Assembly: GCA_949152475.1 (NCBI GenBank)
Contig: OX424555.1
Span: 61,981,977 to 62,045,976, forward strand
DNA: 64,000 nt
Direction: 5' to 3'
Source: Terebella lapidaria
Lineage: Eukaryota; Annelida; Polychaeta; Terebellida; Terebellidae
Shown here in pieces: positions 13,301-25,308 of the stretch. The notes beneath the pieces were generated by a model, which worked only from the letters and a program-made list of their open reading frames with translations, did not search any database and was not told where the DNA came from. How positions within the stretch are numbered: the stretch's first letter is position 1; every line of letters starts with the position of its first letter. A program made the position numbers and the translations under genes.

Positions 13301-14183
13301 TCATTTGTCTGGGAACAAAAGACGACGCTCATCTGCAAATTGATACAATTGCTTTCTGAAACCTTCGTTGATCAAAATGACAGGTCTGTCTATTTTAACA
13401 TCTGTGATTGCCTGCAGTAGCGTTATATCTCGATGTTCCATCAGGTAGGCCAGACACAATGCTGCACTGCGATTCACACCCATTTCACAGTGTACGAACA
13501 CCCTTCCCTTCTGGCGCATTGCACGATCTATAAATAGCCTCGTATCCCGGTAGTGACGCAATATGGGATATCCCTCGTTGTCGTCAGCCTCGAATTCGAG
13601 ATACTCGTCAATTCCGGTAGATTCTTCGTACGGGTTGTCGACGAGTTCCTTCGAGTAGTCTTTCTTCGCGGCACAATTTATCACGTGTGTCACCTGCCGT
13701 TGAAAATCGAATATTCATGTTTTATGTATATTTGGAATCATAATGAAAGGCATAGAGTTCCGCAACAGAAAACAAGAAAGTATCAAGTACATGCGAACTG
13801 ATGAATATGATCAGAAGATGGCAAAATAACAATTTCTTTCACAGAATAAGTGCAAACTTTGCCAACTTTTGTGGTTGCCATAGAGGTTGGTAGCTGTAAG
13901 TAGATCTACAGTGCAACATGGCAGACAGTCAACAGCGCAAACGATAATACTTTGATGGCAAAAAGTACCAAGCAGTCTACACATGCACAAACTGCATATA
14001 TCTGACCTTGAGTCGCTTCAGTAGGGGGATGTTGTTAGCATCCTTCTTGTTTCCGATGTAGAGATGATCCAGAAGCCGGGTGGGACCCGTGTTACATGGT
14101 ACTCCTGGTCGAGCTTTGCTCAGGATCACCCGCATCTTGTCCAGGTATTCCCTCTCCATTCTCCGGTCATCCTGGATCGACAT
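13301..14183 (-). CDS. Atypical dual-specificity protein phosphatase
   Basis: Two exons join in phase: 14183-14007 (donor CAAG|GTCAGA) and 13693-13301 (acceptor GGCAG). The product is 190 residues, the usual size of a stand-alone DUSP catalytic domain. Exon 1 gives LLDHLYIGNKKDA, the typical start of the fold. Exon 2 carries VTHVINCAA, an acidic loop and the P-loop VHCEMGVNRSA with the catalytic Cys and Arg (HCxxGxxR), followed by the usual helix LCLAYLMEH. It should dephosphorylate pTyr/pThr substrates in the cytosol or nucleus. The reading frame stays open 5' of the chosen ATG to a possible splice acceptor, so an extra N-terminal exon is possible. It converges on the GPCR. Subfamily unknown. 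Confidence 0.87.
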
Positions 14184-14207
14184 CGTGCTATCCAGATGAC
14201 GCTCTCT

Positions 14208-15930
14208 GGATACCAGGTGAGTCCGGGAGAACTGTTTCGAGAAACTGTCGACTATTCAAAAACTCACAGGTTGTGAATGCAGAAATCTTACTGGTGGAAT
14301 TCAATGTGTTGACTAGTACATTCAACTTCACAAAACCTAAATTTGTAATCTGAAATTATGATCTGATACCAGTCCTGGGGGTTTTTTTTGTTTTTTTTTT
14401 TAGAAAAAAAGTATTCCTAACAAAATACAGTAATCTCTTTGAACTTTGCAACAATTCACTGCACTAATTCACTGTTCACATTCTCTTTGCCGGAAAACTA
14501 CTGTATACAAACAGAACAGTGAGTGCAGTTAGACGGTATCTTCTTTTGTGTAGCTCGTGCAATATTGCTTAACTATACATAAAAGAACAACATGGATGTA
14601 ATTCACGTAGCAATAAGTAGCCATACATTATTTCGAGAGCATATAGGCTATATACCACCATGACACACTTAGTAGGGGAACGCTGTACTTACTGACTCAG
14701 TTTTTTTTTTCAGATTTCTCCCTGATTAATCCTCGTTGAATATAGTGCGATTTCCTCGGGATGCATGCGAGACTAGCTCCAAACAAGATATCCCTCTGCG
14801 GCCAATAAACCTAGTGAGTAAAGTGGTCGGCTTTCCTCGTAAAACAAGCGAGCAGAATCCCTCACTGGTTATGATCCCAAAAGTTCCGCCGTCACGACTA
14901 CTCCCATCAAAAATTTTGTTTCTCCCCCCACTCCCACCTAAAAATTCTTTTTCTCCAAAGTAAAACGAAGCAGAACTCCACAAAACACGGGCTCTCGCTG
15001 TTCCTCCTTCCCCGGGAATGCCCCCTTGATCCTCAGAGAAACACCGCAACCAGGAGGGAATCCAGAAAGAGAGAGAGACGGGTGCAGCCTTCTCAAGAGA
15101 GGAGACGGGAGGGGAACAACTGGCACACTGCAGACAGCTCAAAGCCAGCCATCGAGTGCTGCAGCTCCAGATACTAACCTCACAGTGTGTCAAGTACCAA
15201 TAACCCTGCAGATTTACTGTTATGTAATATATCCCGCATGAAGCTACATTCGTATTCATCGCCTGCATAATACAATATATTATATTATGACGTACCATAT
15301 GTATTAGGCCTATAATACAAGCTGGGTTTGTTCACAGTTTAATGCGTGTCTGATGGTAACTTTTACAAAGGTATTGTATGGATATAATCTGTGGATTTGA
15401 TCTTCACGAAATTACGAAATTAATTTTTTTTCTTCAGATTAGATTTTTTACTCCACTTTTCAATTGAAAGTTGCCATGAATATCGTAATGTCAGATCCAG
15501 ATTCGATCCAGACGCTAAATTTATATGCTGGAAATTTGTCTACAGAAACTGAGCTGAAAAACTGTGTGAATGTTCCTGTGAATGTTATTATAAATCTGCA
15601 CGTTACATTGTTTGTGGCAAAAATCTGGAGAAACTGACGAGCTGGGAAACCCCTTCCTTGGATTATACGTATTTCAGGACGAAATTTTGCAGATATATAG
15701 TCTACAGTACAGAGTCATGGACAAGGTGTTAAAGTTTTATATCACTTCCACCCAATGGTTAAGTGTTGTTATTGTGCGGCGTTAGCTGTACTATATCTGT
15801 TAGTGTAATTTTGACCCCATGGTACTACTGGTGAGGAACTTGTCCATGCGTGGACTTATTGCTACCGAATTAAGTCAGCGATGACATTATCCATATTTCA
15901 TGTCACAATCTCAGATTACAACAAAGTTAA
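14208..15930. other. No secure gene; possible phosphatase 5' region
   Basis: A 190-codon minus-strand open frame (14726-15298) lies in GC-richer sequence (14,740-15,180) but shows no domain I recognise. It could be 5' UTR or promoter sequence of the phosphatase. The rest is AT-rich with no pattern. Confidence 0.3.
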
Positions 15931-16360
15931 GTAGCAAATATTGAACAAAGAAAACATACACCTTTGTCATTTGTGGAAAGTGCAACTAAAACCCATTTTG
16001 GCAAGAATAATGGACGAATCGACAAACAAATGCGAGTAATAATCAATTTTCGCATGGACAAGCTCTGCACCAGTATTGGAGGTATTATGGTAGTGTAAGA
16101 CCATCTACGAGAATTGTTCTCTGTGAGAGGGAAGTAGAGAGTTATTACAATACGAGTTCGAGTTACAATACGATCCGAGTTCATTGTTTCATATTGTTAT
16201 CAAACTAATCAATAGGCTTTAAGTTGATTTGCAAATATTGTGTGAGTGAAAACACACACCATAGTCCTTTGTGGAAAGTTCAACCAAAACACATTTGGGC
16301 AAGAATAATGGGCAACTCAACAAAAGAGCAGGTGAGAATCAATTTACCCATGGACATCAA
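15930..16360. repeat. Direct repeat pair, about 130 bp each
   Basis: Positions about 15,935-16,060 and 16,225-16,355 are diverged copies sharing TTTGTGGAAAG, AAGAATAATGG and the word CATGGACA, in the same orientation and about 290 bp apart. Confidence 0.6.
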
Positions 16361-17430
16361 AATATTCGACAGGTTGTCATAACGTTCAGGTTCACAATTA
16401 GAATTTTTATATCACATGGAAACAAGACCCACAATATTTTGTTTGGTTGTTTAACCAAGAAATGTGTTTTGTGTCTACTTATCCTTGATTTTTTTTTGTG
16501 TTCACTCAGCCTCGAGTACTGGTTCTACTCTCCTTTGTCCCTGTGGCCGCACACGTAACCTCAGGTTCTGCTGTTGTGATGCTTGTGTTCAGCACATTCG
16601 TCACGTAGCGTGTGTATAGAAACCACTTGAGCAGTGACAGAATGTTACGCAACATTATCATTATATACGGGCATTACAAGAGTGTTCAAACATGATACCA
16701 GTATACACCCAACTGACCCAAGCAATACATATACTGCTGTCAAGTTCAATACATACTATAAAGTGAGAACTTCCCTGTTCGCCTGTTCACCTTGAGTTCT
16801 TGTCGTTGTCGCCGATTCGCAAGCGTGGCTGGTTTGTAGTTTACTCGTCAGCCATTTTTACTCAAAACTATGTCCTTTCCAAAATAGAAAACAAAAACGA
16901 TTTCGTGTATCTGTAACTTAACCGGTATACATGTACATTGTACGCGTATGGGACATTCGTAGGGCCTAAGGCCGCTTCAAATGAAGTGAATAGGCGCCTT
17001 CAGCCATTTATATCACATCATGATCATATTCTGACGAATATTATATTCTGACCCCACCCCGATCTCCCCTTCCCAAAACATAACCCAGAAAAATATCCAG
17101 AAAGTGTTTTATATTGACTTATTTGACAATATTCTATTTGCAAGAAGGCTCAGTTTGATAGTTAGTCTGGAGACGAGTGATGGCGCCAACTGTTAACTTT
17201 ACACATCGAACGTCATAAAACTCTTCTTTTCTCAGATTCTTGTAGACAAAACAACAGCTCCCTGCATGTCGACAATTCCAAGTTGTTTTGTTCTTCATAG
17301 ATATAATTCAGCCAATATGGATATGTTTGCAATAACACGTCTTAATATATTCGAAGACGACCACGACATAATATTGTGCATTTCAAATAGTGTAATTCCG
17401 TCTTTCAGCTAAACTATGCCTTAAAACAAA
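16361..17430. other. No gene seen
   Basis: AT-rich intergenic DNA. I found no coding signal, inverted repeat or tandem array. Confidence 0.4.
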
Positions 17431-17439
17431 ACAAAAATA

Positions 17440-17860
17440 GACCAAAGACAAAGGAAGGTTACTGGAGAAATTTGAATAGCGTTGAGCCACAACTGTTTTT
17501 TATTCATTTTGTTTTCATCAAAATGTCCGTTTTCACCTTTCAAGGTCACTGAAGGTCAAATTCAAGTACACCACAGAGGTCACTGTATGAGACTTCCCAT
17601 CTGAAAGTGCCAATATTCAAGCTCCATCTTGAAGTGTTCTAGGAGTTCACTCCATACAGCTCCCATTGTGAAGGAAAAATATGGTGAAATTTTGTTCAAC
17701 AAGAAAATGCAGCAAACTGCGGAAGACGACATTAGAGCTCGAGCACATCATCAGCACCACGACAGCTGAATATATCTTACACAACGTTAGGCCTACCCCC
17801 CCCCCCCCCCCCAAAAAAAAAAAAGAAAGAAGAAGCCATAATTTCATCCCCTATGTGATT
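17440..17860. repeat. Dispersed repeat, family member 1
   Basis: The segment with CTTTCAAGGTCACTGAAGGT recurs in diverged form at 50,650-50,790 and 55,660-55,720. Positions 17,695-17,790 match 30,505-30,600 (both contain CATCATCAGCACCACGACAG). A C run then an A run (17,798-17,825) follows. It is a member of a local family ending in a homopolymer-rich tail; the mechanism of spread is unknown. Confidence 0.6.
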
Positions 17861-18540
17861 CCAATTCATTTCCGTATACTAGGATGAAAAACATGGCCTA
17901 CTTCATTCATATTACTAATAAGTAAACATTTATTTTAAAATCGATCAATGGAACAGATATGCCTGCTAAAATGATATGGAACCTCATTAAAATATCCTCA
18001 AAACATTGGAAACTATGAGGAATATCTGCATCTGATAACATCAGATATAGCCTAACACATGCCTTCACTGGGCAAATTAAAATACCAGTTAAGAATAAAA
18101 AGACTTCGCAATCCAGCACAGAACACCAGCTTAATTGTCATGTTATAAAATACGTCAAATTACGGTAAATGTAGCCGTGGCATCGCAAAGGAATCGCTGT
18201 GTTTACTTCATAACGCCAAAAAAGTCCACACGCAGATGCGCTAGATGCCCACAATGAACACATGCATGTATGCATACACGAATTGCTGAACAGAAATTGT
18301 GTTTCAAAATACGCGTCATTGTGGTAAAATTTGCTTTGCATTCTGGGAACGTCAATTTCCATCGTCTCCGCCATTTTGGGACGTTTCTAGATAATTTGAA
18401 CATTTACGTTATTTTCTCAAACCTAGCACATCGATTCATGCCTCATATATCTGTGGAATAGTCAAAGTTTCCCATCAATTCGAGAGATTTTATGTCAAGG
18501 ACAAAGAAAATCCTCATTTGAAGTAGGTATCTAAACGTTT
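17861..18540. other. No gene seen
   Basis: AT-rich sequence without recognisable coding or repeat structure. Confidence 0.35.
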
Positions 18541-18650
18541 ACATGTCAAAACGTGGGTCGATAGGTTGGCATGAAACCTCCATGAAAAAGTCAGCACATA
18601 GACATGTAGAGGGTTGGGGGCTTCGCCCCCAACGCTCTAATGTCAAAAAA
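18541..18650. repeat. Short dispersed repeat, copy 1
   Basis: It matches 31,317-31,437 (both contain AAGTCAGCACATAGACATGT and CCCCCAACGCTCTAATGTC). It ends in a small GC-rich hairpin, GTTGGGGGC/GCCCCCAAC. The copy at 31 kb has an altered hairpin region. Confidence 0.7.
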
Positions 18651-19432
18651 TTTTCAATGCGGAAAGAAAATTATTTGAGTGCAAATGGCTCAAAACGTAG
18701 CCTATAGGCCTACCGGCATTGACTTCATTTGAGCAAGAAATTTTTGTTTTAGAACATATGTGTAGACCTGTCATACATGTTGTGGGTTTCAAGTGTCGGG
18801 GGGGGGGGGCTAGGGAGCACGCCGAGGGGGGCAGCACTTCGCACTGCAATAAACAAATTGACGGTCATTTTGACGATAACAGAAAAGTTTTTCTCTCTCG
18901 GTATACAGTGTAGTTGTGGAATGTGTAAAACATGTTGAGCAGGTACAATCCACACCTATACATTACCAAAGAAGGTGCAAACTGAACTGTTTATGTGCGC
19001 AAACGTGTACTACGAACTGGTGAGCCTATGTAGCCTAAACATGCACGTTGTTTTGTTTTTCACACCACACACATTATGTTACCGAGGGGCTCAGGTGTCA
19101 AGTTTTTGCATTCATTGTCCCGAGAATTGACCGTAAATGAAAAAAGCAAGAAATGAAATCTCTCATTCATCATTTATTACATTATCTGATTATATTATAC
19201 ACACGTGTTGAACCGACATATATATGCAACTATATTCACGTTCGTGTAAATAGACGTACACGTACCAAGTTTCGTTCAACGTGTTTTTTATGTACTCCAA
19301 TGTCAACAACTTCTGCAGATCTCCAAGGTCAAGTAGAGAACAAATAGGGCTACAAATATTTACAAAATGCAAAGCAGCTTCCGCGTTCAGTTCAATGTAT
19401 CATGAATATTAAATAGTCTATTTAGAGAATCG
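18651..19432. other. Intergenic; putative 3' flank of the SP/CRR-repeat gene
   Basis: I see no gene. A G run lies at 18,799-18,808. The part nearest 19,432 should contain the 3' UTR of the minus-strand gene. Confidence 0.35.
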
Positions 19433-20263
19433 CTATGTCGCTAGAAAGTCGTCTTTTGGCACTGTCAAGAACTTGACGACCTTTTTGAAGAGGCTTTTCT
19501 CCTTGATATTTTTCTTCTGTTTGCAATGTTCAGCAGATTTGGCGAGAGTCCCGCTGCCGGTCCATGTGATGCTACCAATGCACATATCGTCGCCTTTACT
19601 GGCGCGGCGACAGGGCGGCGAGTGGTTCCCGACGTCAGCCTTGACCGGCTGCAGGGTCCTGTTCACGATCTTGGGACTGTTTGACCCGCTCTGTGTGATG
19701 GTTTTCTGGATGTTGAGATCGTGTTCGCGTGGCACTCGCCGACAGGGCGGCGACTGGTTCCCGAGGGTCGAGCCCCAGGTCAAAACGCGCTTCACCGTGC
19801 GTGGACTGGCGGACAACACCTTGTCGCTCAAGTCGATCTTGATGTCGTCGTCTCCATTTTCGACGTTTGATCGGTTCTTGTTCTCTAGTTTGTGTACGCG
19901 ACGACAACGCGGCGAATGCTCACCGACGTTGGTGGCGTGAACGGATGTGACGAGATGCAGTTTCTTGATGTTGACTGGTCCGCCTCCCCTAGGCGCCGCG
20001 GGCAGAGATGTAGCCTCATTGGCGGAGATGTTCTCCTTCGAGTTGTTCTTGGGTGTTTTGGAGATGCGCGGTGACTTTGCCGCCGCGTAGCTGTTGTTCA
20101 GCAGGCGTTTAATGCCCTTGGGACTGTATGGTTCGACGCCTGCAGACGGCGACGTGATCCGGAACATGATGACCCCCTCCCCGACCTCCTCTGGGATCGT
20201 GTACAGCTGAGGCTTCTTCAAGTAACACTTCTTGTACTTGTTGTTGGCCGAATGACGACACAT
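19433..20263 (-). CDS. Unrecognised basic protein with triplicated SP/CRR module
   Basis: This is a 276-codon frame with an in-frame TAA just upstream of the ATG, which fixes the start; a 3' splice site (TTTATGCAG, about 20,304) suggests a non-coding first exon. I do not recognise a family. A module occurs three times: SP-[KR]-x-x-x-R-x-L (residues 47-55, 153-161, 196-204) followed by VG/LG-[EN]-[HQ]-SP-x-CRR (113-122, 168-176, 211-220). In the first copy about 57 residues separate the two halves. Eight SP sites and one TP are spread through it. There is no signal peptide or membrane segment, and the C-terminus is Lys-rich (KSLFKKVVKF). I infer a largely disordered target of proline-directed kinases; RxL could be a cyclin docking motif. 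GC content is well above the flanks, supporting coding. Confidence 0.72.
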   Translation of the reverse strand: MCRHSANNKYKKCYLKKPQLYTIPEEVGEGVIMFRITSPSAGVEPYSPKGIKRLLNNSYAAAKSPRISKTPKNNSKENISANEATSLPAAPRGGGPVNIKKLHLVTSVHATNVGEHSPRCRRVHKLENKNRSNVENGDDDIKIDLSDKVLSASPRTVKRVLTWGSTLGNQSPPCRRVPREHDLNIQKTITQSGSNSPKIVNRTLQPVKADVGNHSPPCRRASKGDDMCIGSITWTGSGTLAKSAEHCKQKKNIKEKSLFKKVVKFLTVPKDDFLAT

Positions 20264-20329
20264 CTTGACGATTTACGGTCAGTAACCGGGACGTTGCAAT
20301 ACCTGCATAAAATGACAAATATATCAATC

Positions 20330-20972
20330 AGTATAGACATAACAAGTAATTAGTGTCAAAATTTGCATTGCCTGCAGGAGATGCCCTGTTATTGGTCACA
20401 TCCTCTTTGACAATTCTGGTTGTTATTATGGACGGTTAATAATAGCTTGCTCGTCTTTTTCTGCACAGTGTTCTACACATACACATAGTGAGTTAAAAAG
20501 GGAAGTGAAATGATTAAATTTATCGCATTTTAAAATGTATTTCATTTACCCTCTGACACGAAATTTGTGTTCATACCTTTCTTATGTCGGATGGTGTTCC
20601 AACAATAGTAGTTTCTTTCTAAATAACACTCCAAGTTTTCCTCGTTGGTTGTCAGCAGCTAAGCTCATGCTAGTCAACGGTAGTAAGTATTCCTCGTTGG
20701 TTGGCTCGCTGGGCGCAGTCTCATGAAATGTTGAGTGCATCGTCACATATATATGACCATAGAGGTAATCAGACAAAATCCAGTGGTATGCATGTCACGT
20801 GTACATATTGACCCCCATCGCCCCACCCCCTATAGAGGTTATCAGCTCTTATCACTCGAAAGAGCAATCACTAATCACTTTAGCGGTCTGTGTCCATTTC
20901 AATCTACCTCCAACATAGGGATTAATTCCCCGGTGTTTTTTTCTTGGACTTGCATCGCTTTTTCTTCTTGGT
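20330..20972. other. No gene seen
   Basis: Intergenic DNA between the SP/CRR gene and the CCGG-rich element. A short direct repeat (TATTCCTCGTTGGTTG-like, near 20,640 and 20,690) is the only pattern. Confidence 0.35.
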
Positions 20973-21801
20973 GTAGCTAGAGTCACACCAACCCCGGATC
21001 CACTACGGATCATGGCGGACTTTCCCGGACCAACACGAACTGAAACCGGGGTGATCCGGGATGAAATGACGTTTTTTTTCAGTCAACGGTCGTCCGACGG
21101 CAATCAAACGCAGGCCACCCCGGATAATCACGGCACCAAGAAGGATGACCCCGGATAAACACGGTATAACTACGGATTGCTTCCCAGACCACCCCGGTGT
21201 TAGTACGATTGGTCCCGGAGCCTACACGGATCACCACGGACCATCCCATTTCACCCCGGACATGACACGGTCTGTCCCGGTTCATCCCGGCACAAAGACG
21301 GATCACCCCGGCACAATTACGGACAACCCCGGACCACCCCGGACTGTCCCGATCGTAGCCGATTGCTATGAAAAGGAGCGTATTTTGGGGTTGATGACCA
21401 TTGTTTGCCTGACCTCAGACGAGATCCGGGGTGGTCCGTGTTGGTCCGTGGCAGTCTGTATTGTTCTTCAGGACCGAATATACTTCCCAGATGACTACGG
21501 ATTGCCACGGAGCCACTACGGTGCCAACACGGTACTTCCCGGACCGTCACGGTATAACTACGGTTCCAACACGGTTCGGCCCGATCTGACTTTTCACCAC
21601 GGACCATCACGGACCATCACGGCAATTTTAAACAGTTTAAAAACGCCGGGGTCACTCCCCGGATTGCCCAGGATCACCCTGACACACCCAGGACGTTCCC
21701 GGACCGTCCAGGACTGCTACGGATTACTTCCCGGACCACCCCGGATTTAGGTCCGGGACAATCCGGGGCGATCCGGGGTCCCGGTGTGACTGATTTTAGC
21801 T
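20973..21801. mobile_element. CCGG-rich nonautonomous element with imperfect terminal inverted repeats
   Basis: The left end (TAGCTAG then AGTCACACC, then CCCCGGAT) is mirrored at the right, where the complement reads CAGCTAAAATCAGTCACACC, then CCCCGGAT. The 0.8-kb interior is an irregular array of short words of the type CCCGGACCA and TACGGAT on both strands, so it can fold extensively. It resembles the repeat at 170-1302 in composition but has different ends. No coding capacity is credible, although the open frame at 21,145-21,750 arises from the repeats. Confidence 0.65.
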
Positions 21802-22190
21802 GTTTTTGTCGTCAATATACGTGTTTGGTTCTTTAATAAAAAAAAAACAATAACAACTGCAAAACAAATGCGGGAGCGACGAATCATATAAGTACAAATA
21901 CGAAATATGAAACATGCATTATCATTATTAAATGTATTCACAGATGTATCCACAAATGTTGTTCCCACAAACCACAAAGAGGCCTTCACTTTATGCGTTA
22001 TTACACAGTTATTACATGTACAAGTTGTTATTCCATGTTCCAAAATATGCAGAGCGAAAATGAAAATATATAACGAAAATGTGTGGTCATAATATTATCA
22101 AATGGATTAATTACCTGAATTAGTAGTCAATCGATTTTGCAGACAAACAGCAGTGTGTGGGCAATTAATTATTAACTCGCTTTATCGTGT
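21802..22190. other. No gene seen
   Basis: AT-rich sequence with an A run at 21,838-21,848 beside the element end. Confidence 0.3.
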
Positions 22191-22193
22191 CTG

Positions 22194-22600
22194 GGAAGGA
22201 TACATTCCTGACGGATGTACAGACTCTGTGTGATATTTGTGGTTTATCATACCCAGAACAAACAACACTATACCTACAATGACATCCAGATTATATTGCT
22301 AATATATTGTCACTTGACTTTGAGCTAATCTTCATGGAAATCTTGTTTACCAATCGCTACAGCTTCAACTATGCAAAGATTTTGAAAAATGCGGATACTG
22401 TTTTGGAAGACACGATGTTTTTGAACAGCTGTGGTTTGTCGATGCTACTCAATTGTCCAACGGGCCAAAACTATAACCCACAACTGTGGCATACCATTGC
22501 ATCACTGTTCGAAACAACACTGCATACCGAACGAGGAAAGTATCATTATTTCATTATACTAGGAAAACACATCATTGGCAGATCATTTGACAGTCATTGA
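22194..22600 (+). pseudogene. Possible decayed BTB-like coding fragment
   Basis: The frame 22,307-22,600 (97 codons) continues upstream past one stop to about 22,194. The pattern DTFLTDVQTLC, then HPDYIANILS, DFELIFMEILFTNRYSF and a helix-rich stretch weakly resembles a BTB domain (FxxDV, then S-YF, then the IL-F-YT region). The similarity is by eye only, with no splice sites identified. It could equally be chance. Confidence 0.22.
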
Positions 22601-24150
22601 ACTGTTCTAACAAAACATGGTCCTCATTCAAAAGACGACACACCTCACAAATTTCTGCAATACATGGAGAGTAAAAATAGACATCAGTAATGTGATGTTC
22701 ACATAGCATCTGAGGAATCTAATCTTATGGTAGGTTAGATGTCAGCCCAACACGGAACTACATTTCATGCAGAGTTGGCAGGAACCAAATAAAAAAAAAG
22801 AAATCGGCTTGTGTTTTTAAAATGTTATATGGTTGAAGTTTGATAACACATAATGCGCCTCGCGTACATGTGTCTTTTTAACCTTTTTCATATGGACTTT
22901 TGTCTGAAATTTGAATTTGAATTATTTGTTTGAATAAAAAGTATCGCAGGGAACAGTCGAAACTAATGGAACACTTCCAACGCTCACATACTGTAGTCCT
23001 GTTATTAGGACAAGCCGAAGACAAACTCATCCTTATGTTCACCCCATGTAACCTGTGAGTGTCCCCGCAAACAAAGTACTTAATACTACTGGTATAATAA
23101 CCATAGGTAGCAAGCACGAGACGGCTGTGAGCATCATTAATTAACCAACGACGTATCGTTGCATAACATTAATTATTGGTGGATGAACCATAACCAGCTT
23201 ATCGTAATATTTGCCAATAAGACATTTACACCTGTGATATTATCCAAAGGAATACTTATAAATGCTCATCATAATTGGCTTTTACACAATTGCTGATTAT
23301 CTAGATGCCGGTACGTGGGGTTGTTTCTTACAGTGTATGTTTTAACTGTCGCGTCTGTGACGCATGTGATGCGTTCGATTCACACAATTGACGGGCTGCA
23401 CCTCACTTGAAGAAATCAAAAAGTGGTTCGGCCGGGCGTAACGATAAAATGTGATGTTCAGTCTGTGTGAATGTTCAACTATAGGCTCGTACTGCTTAGA
23501 AAACGTACTTTCTCGAAGTTCTATATATATTTAAAAGTCGATTTGTGTGTTATGCTCGAGTCCATTAGTAATCTCTTCATATTAAAGGTCATCTTAAAAT
23601 TCTGAAATGAACAAGGATGAAGCGAAGGATAATGTCCTTCCTAGACAAACAAACCCGGTATACATATATACCAAGGGATATGCATCTCCCAATGTCATTA
23701 AATAATATCTGTAGGACTAATTTCGTCCTACTTATACCTACTTATTCATTTTTCTCGATATTCATCATGTTCAGATTTAGTTCCTTGGGGAGATGACAAT
23801 AATGCACACACTGCATCGCTCGAGATTCACGCCGAATCTCATCTCTGCTACAACACGCATTGGACTCTGGGAAATATAGGGAGCTACTTTCGGGGTAAAC
23901 AAACAGCTCACGTGTGTTGCCGAGTTGTGGCAGACGGTTTACAGGGTTACGCAGTGCAAGGAACCGGCAAAATCGATATGGTTTTCTCGTCATGTTGGCT
24001 TTTTTCTCTAGTTTTCCTTCTTCTAGTTTACCTTTCTCGTATTGTTTTTGCATTAGTAGTTGATAACATCATGGTCTATATATCGCGGACTAACCTGCGT
24101 AAACTGGTAGCGTAAGGATACAATATTAAAAATTTTAATGTTATAGGGCA
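22601..24150. other. No secure gene
   Basis: Mostly AT-rich. A somewhat GC-richer stretch near 23,800-24,000 could be promoter sequence for the candidate exon that follows. Open frames here lack coding patterns. Confidence 0.3.
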
Positions 24151-24153
24151 AGA

Positions 24154-24255
24154 ATGACAGCGTCGACTGCTGGCTTTAGCGCAGAGGATGCTGGGAATAG
24201 TATGAATAATGCATGCAATATGTTATCAGTTATGGAGCCCCGTCCGTGCCACAAA
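24154..24255 (+). CDS. Candidate first coding exon (34 codons)
   Basis: An ATG opens a frame of 34 codons (begins MTASTAGFSAEDAG, ends EPRPCHK) directly followed by an excellent donor, AAA|GTAAGT, at 24,256. It ends in phase 0. I could not find a partner exon downstream; joining to the MIEF exon at 32,548 is out of frame with MIEF. It may be the start of an unrecognised gene, an upstream ORF exon, or noise. Confidence 0.25.
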
Positions 24256-24600
24256 GTAAGTGTTTTTTTACGTATGATATGCCATGTCATGCATAGGAGA
24301 TGACTCGTGTATGAGTTACTAACCCAGTCGTATCTTAAGGCTTCTATGTATGTATTAGATACTTACAGAAATACATGAGAGAGTTATGTATTTCTGTTAT
24401 GTATTGGCAAGCAAGAAACGTTAACCACGTATGATATATGTATCTCCTACGTATGATTTATAATATCTTGTAAGTATGACTTATTATCTCATATATATGA
24501 CTCAATACCCCTTACGTATGCCTTGTGAAATTCGCTTCACTTTTTGTGGCACGAACGAATGCCATAATAAATGCAATGGATGTACCGCGTACGGAAGAGG

Positions 24601-25301
24601 TACGGAGCCTCTGTACGGAACCACTGAAAGGACATGGAAGAAATATTTTTTGACATATGGTTATTGCGTGCCCTCGCAATATTATCGCGTTCCCTCGCAA
24701 TCCGGATCGCGTTCCCTCGCATTCCGGATCGCGTTCCCTCGTGATATTATTGCGTTCCCTCGTAATCCGGATCGCGTTCCCTCGCGATCTTATTGCGTTC
24801 CCTCGCATTCTGGATCGCGTTCCCTCGCATTGTGCTGACGCCAATGACTTATTCTACAAGAACGTTATTCTACAAGATCGCGAGGGAACGCGATCCGGAA
24901 TGCGAGGGAACGCAATAAGATCGCGAGGGAACGCGATAATATCGCGAGGAAACGCGATAATATCGCGATCCGGATTGCGAGGGAACGCGATCCGGAATGC
25001 GAGAGAACGCAATAATATTTCGAGGGAACGCAATATTATTGCGAAGGAACGCAATAACAATGTGCTAAAAATATTTCTTCCATGTCCTCTCAGTGGCTCC
25101 GTACCTCTGAGAGGACATGGAAGAAATATTTTTAGCACATTGTTGTTGCGTTCCCTCGCAATAATATTGCGTTCCTCGCAATAATATTGCGTTCCCTCGC
25201 AATATTATCGCGTTCCCTCGCATTCCGGATCGCATATTATGAGGGAACGCAATAACACTGTGCTAAAAATATTTCTTCCATGTCCTCTCAGAGGCTCCGT
25301 A
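24601..25301. mobile_element. Pair of inverted-repeat elements built from a 22-bp GCGTTCCCTCGC unit
   Basis: TACGGAGCCTCTG with GGACATGGAAGAAATATTTTT marks the left end. The same end recurs inverted at about 25,066-25,104, again at 25,104-25,138 and inverted at 25,262-25,301. This reads as one element of about 0.5 kb abutting a second of about 0.2 kb head to head. Between the ends lie tandem units GCGTTCCCTCGCATTCCGGA (22-23 bp), in one direction on the left arm and reversed on the right arm (24,880-25,060). The whole can form a very long foldback. No protein is encoded. Confidence 0.7.
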
Positions 25302-25308
25302 TAGAAGA

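Noticed and set aside
14726-15298. 190-codon minus-strand frame upstream of the phosphatase
   Set aside because: GC-rich sequence near a probable promoter keeps frames open by chance; no domain, and no splice link to the phosphatase that I can show.
21145-21750. 201-codon + strand frame in the CCGG-rich element
   Set aside because: The peptide is a translation of short CCGGA/ACGG words, and the other strand is equally open.
24657-25184. 175-codon frame through the GCGTTCCCTCGC array
   Set aside because: Repeat-derived; both strands are open because the units lack stops in several frames.
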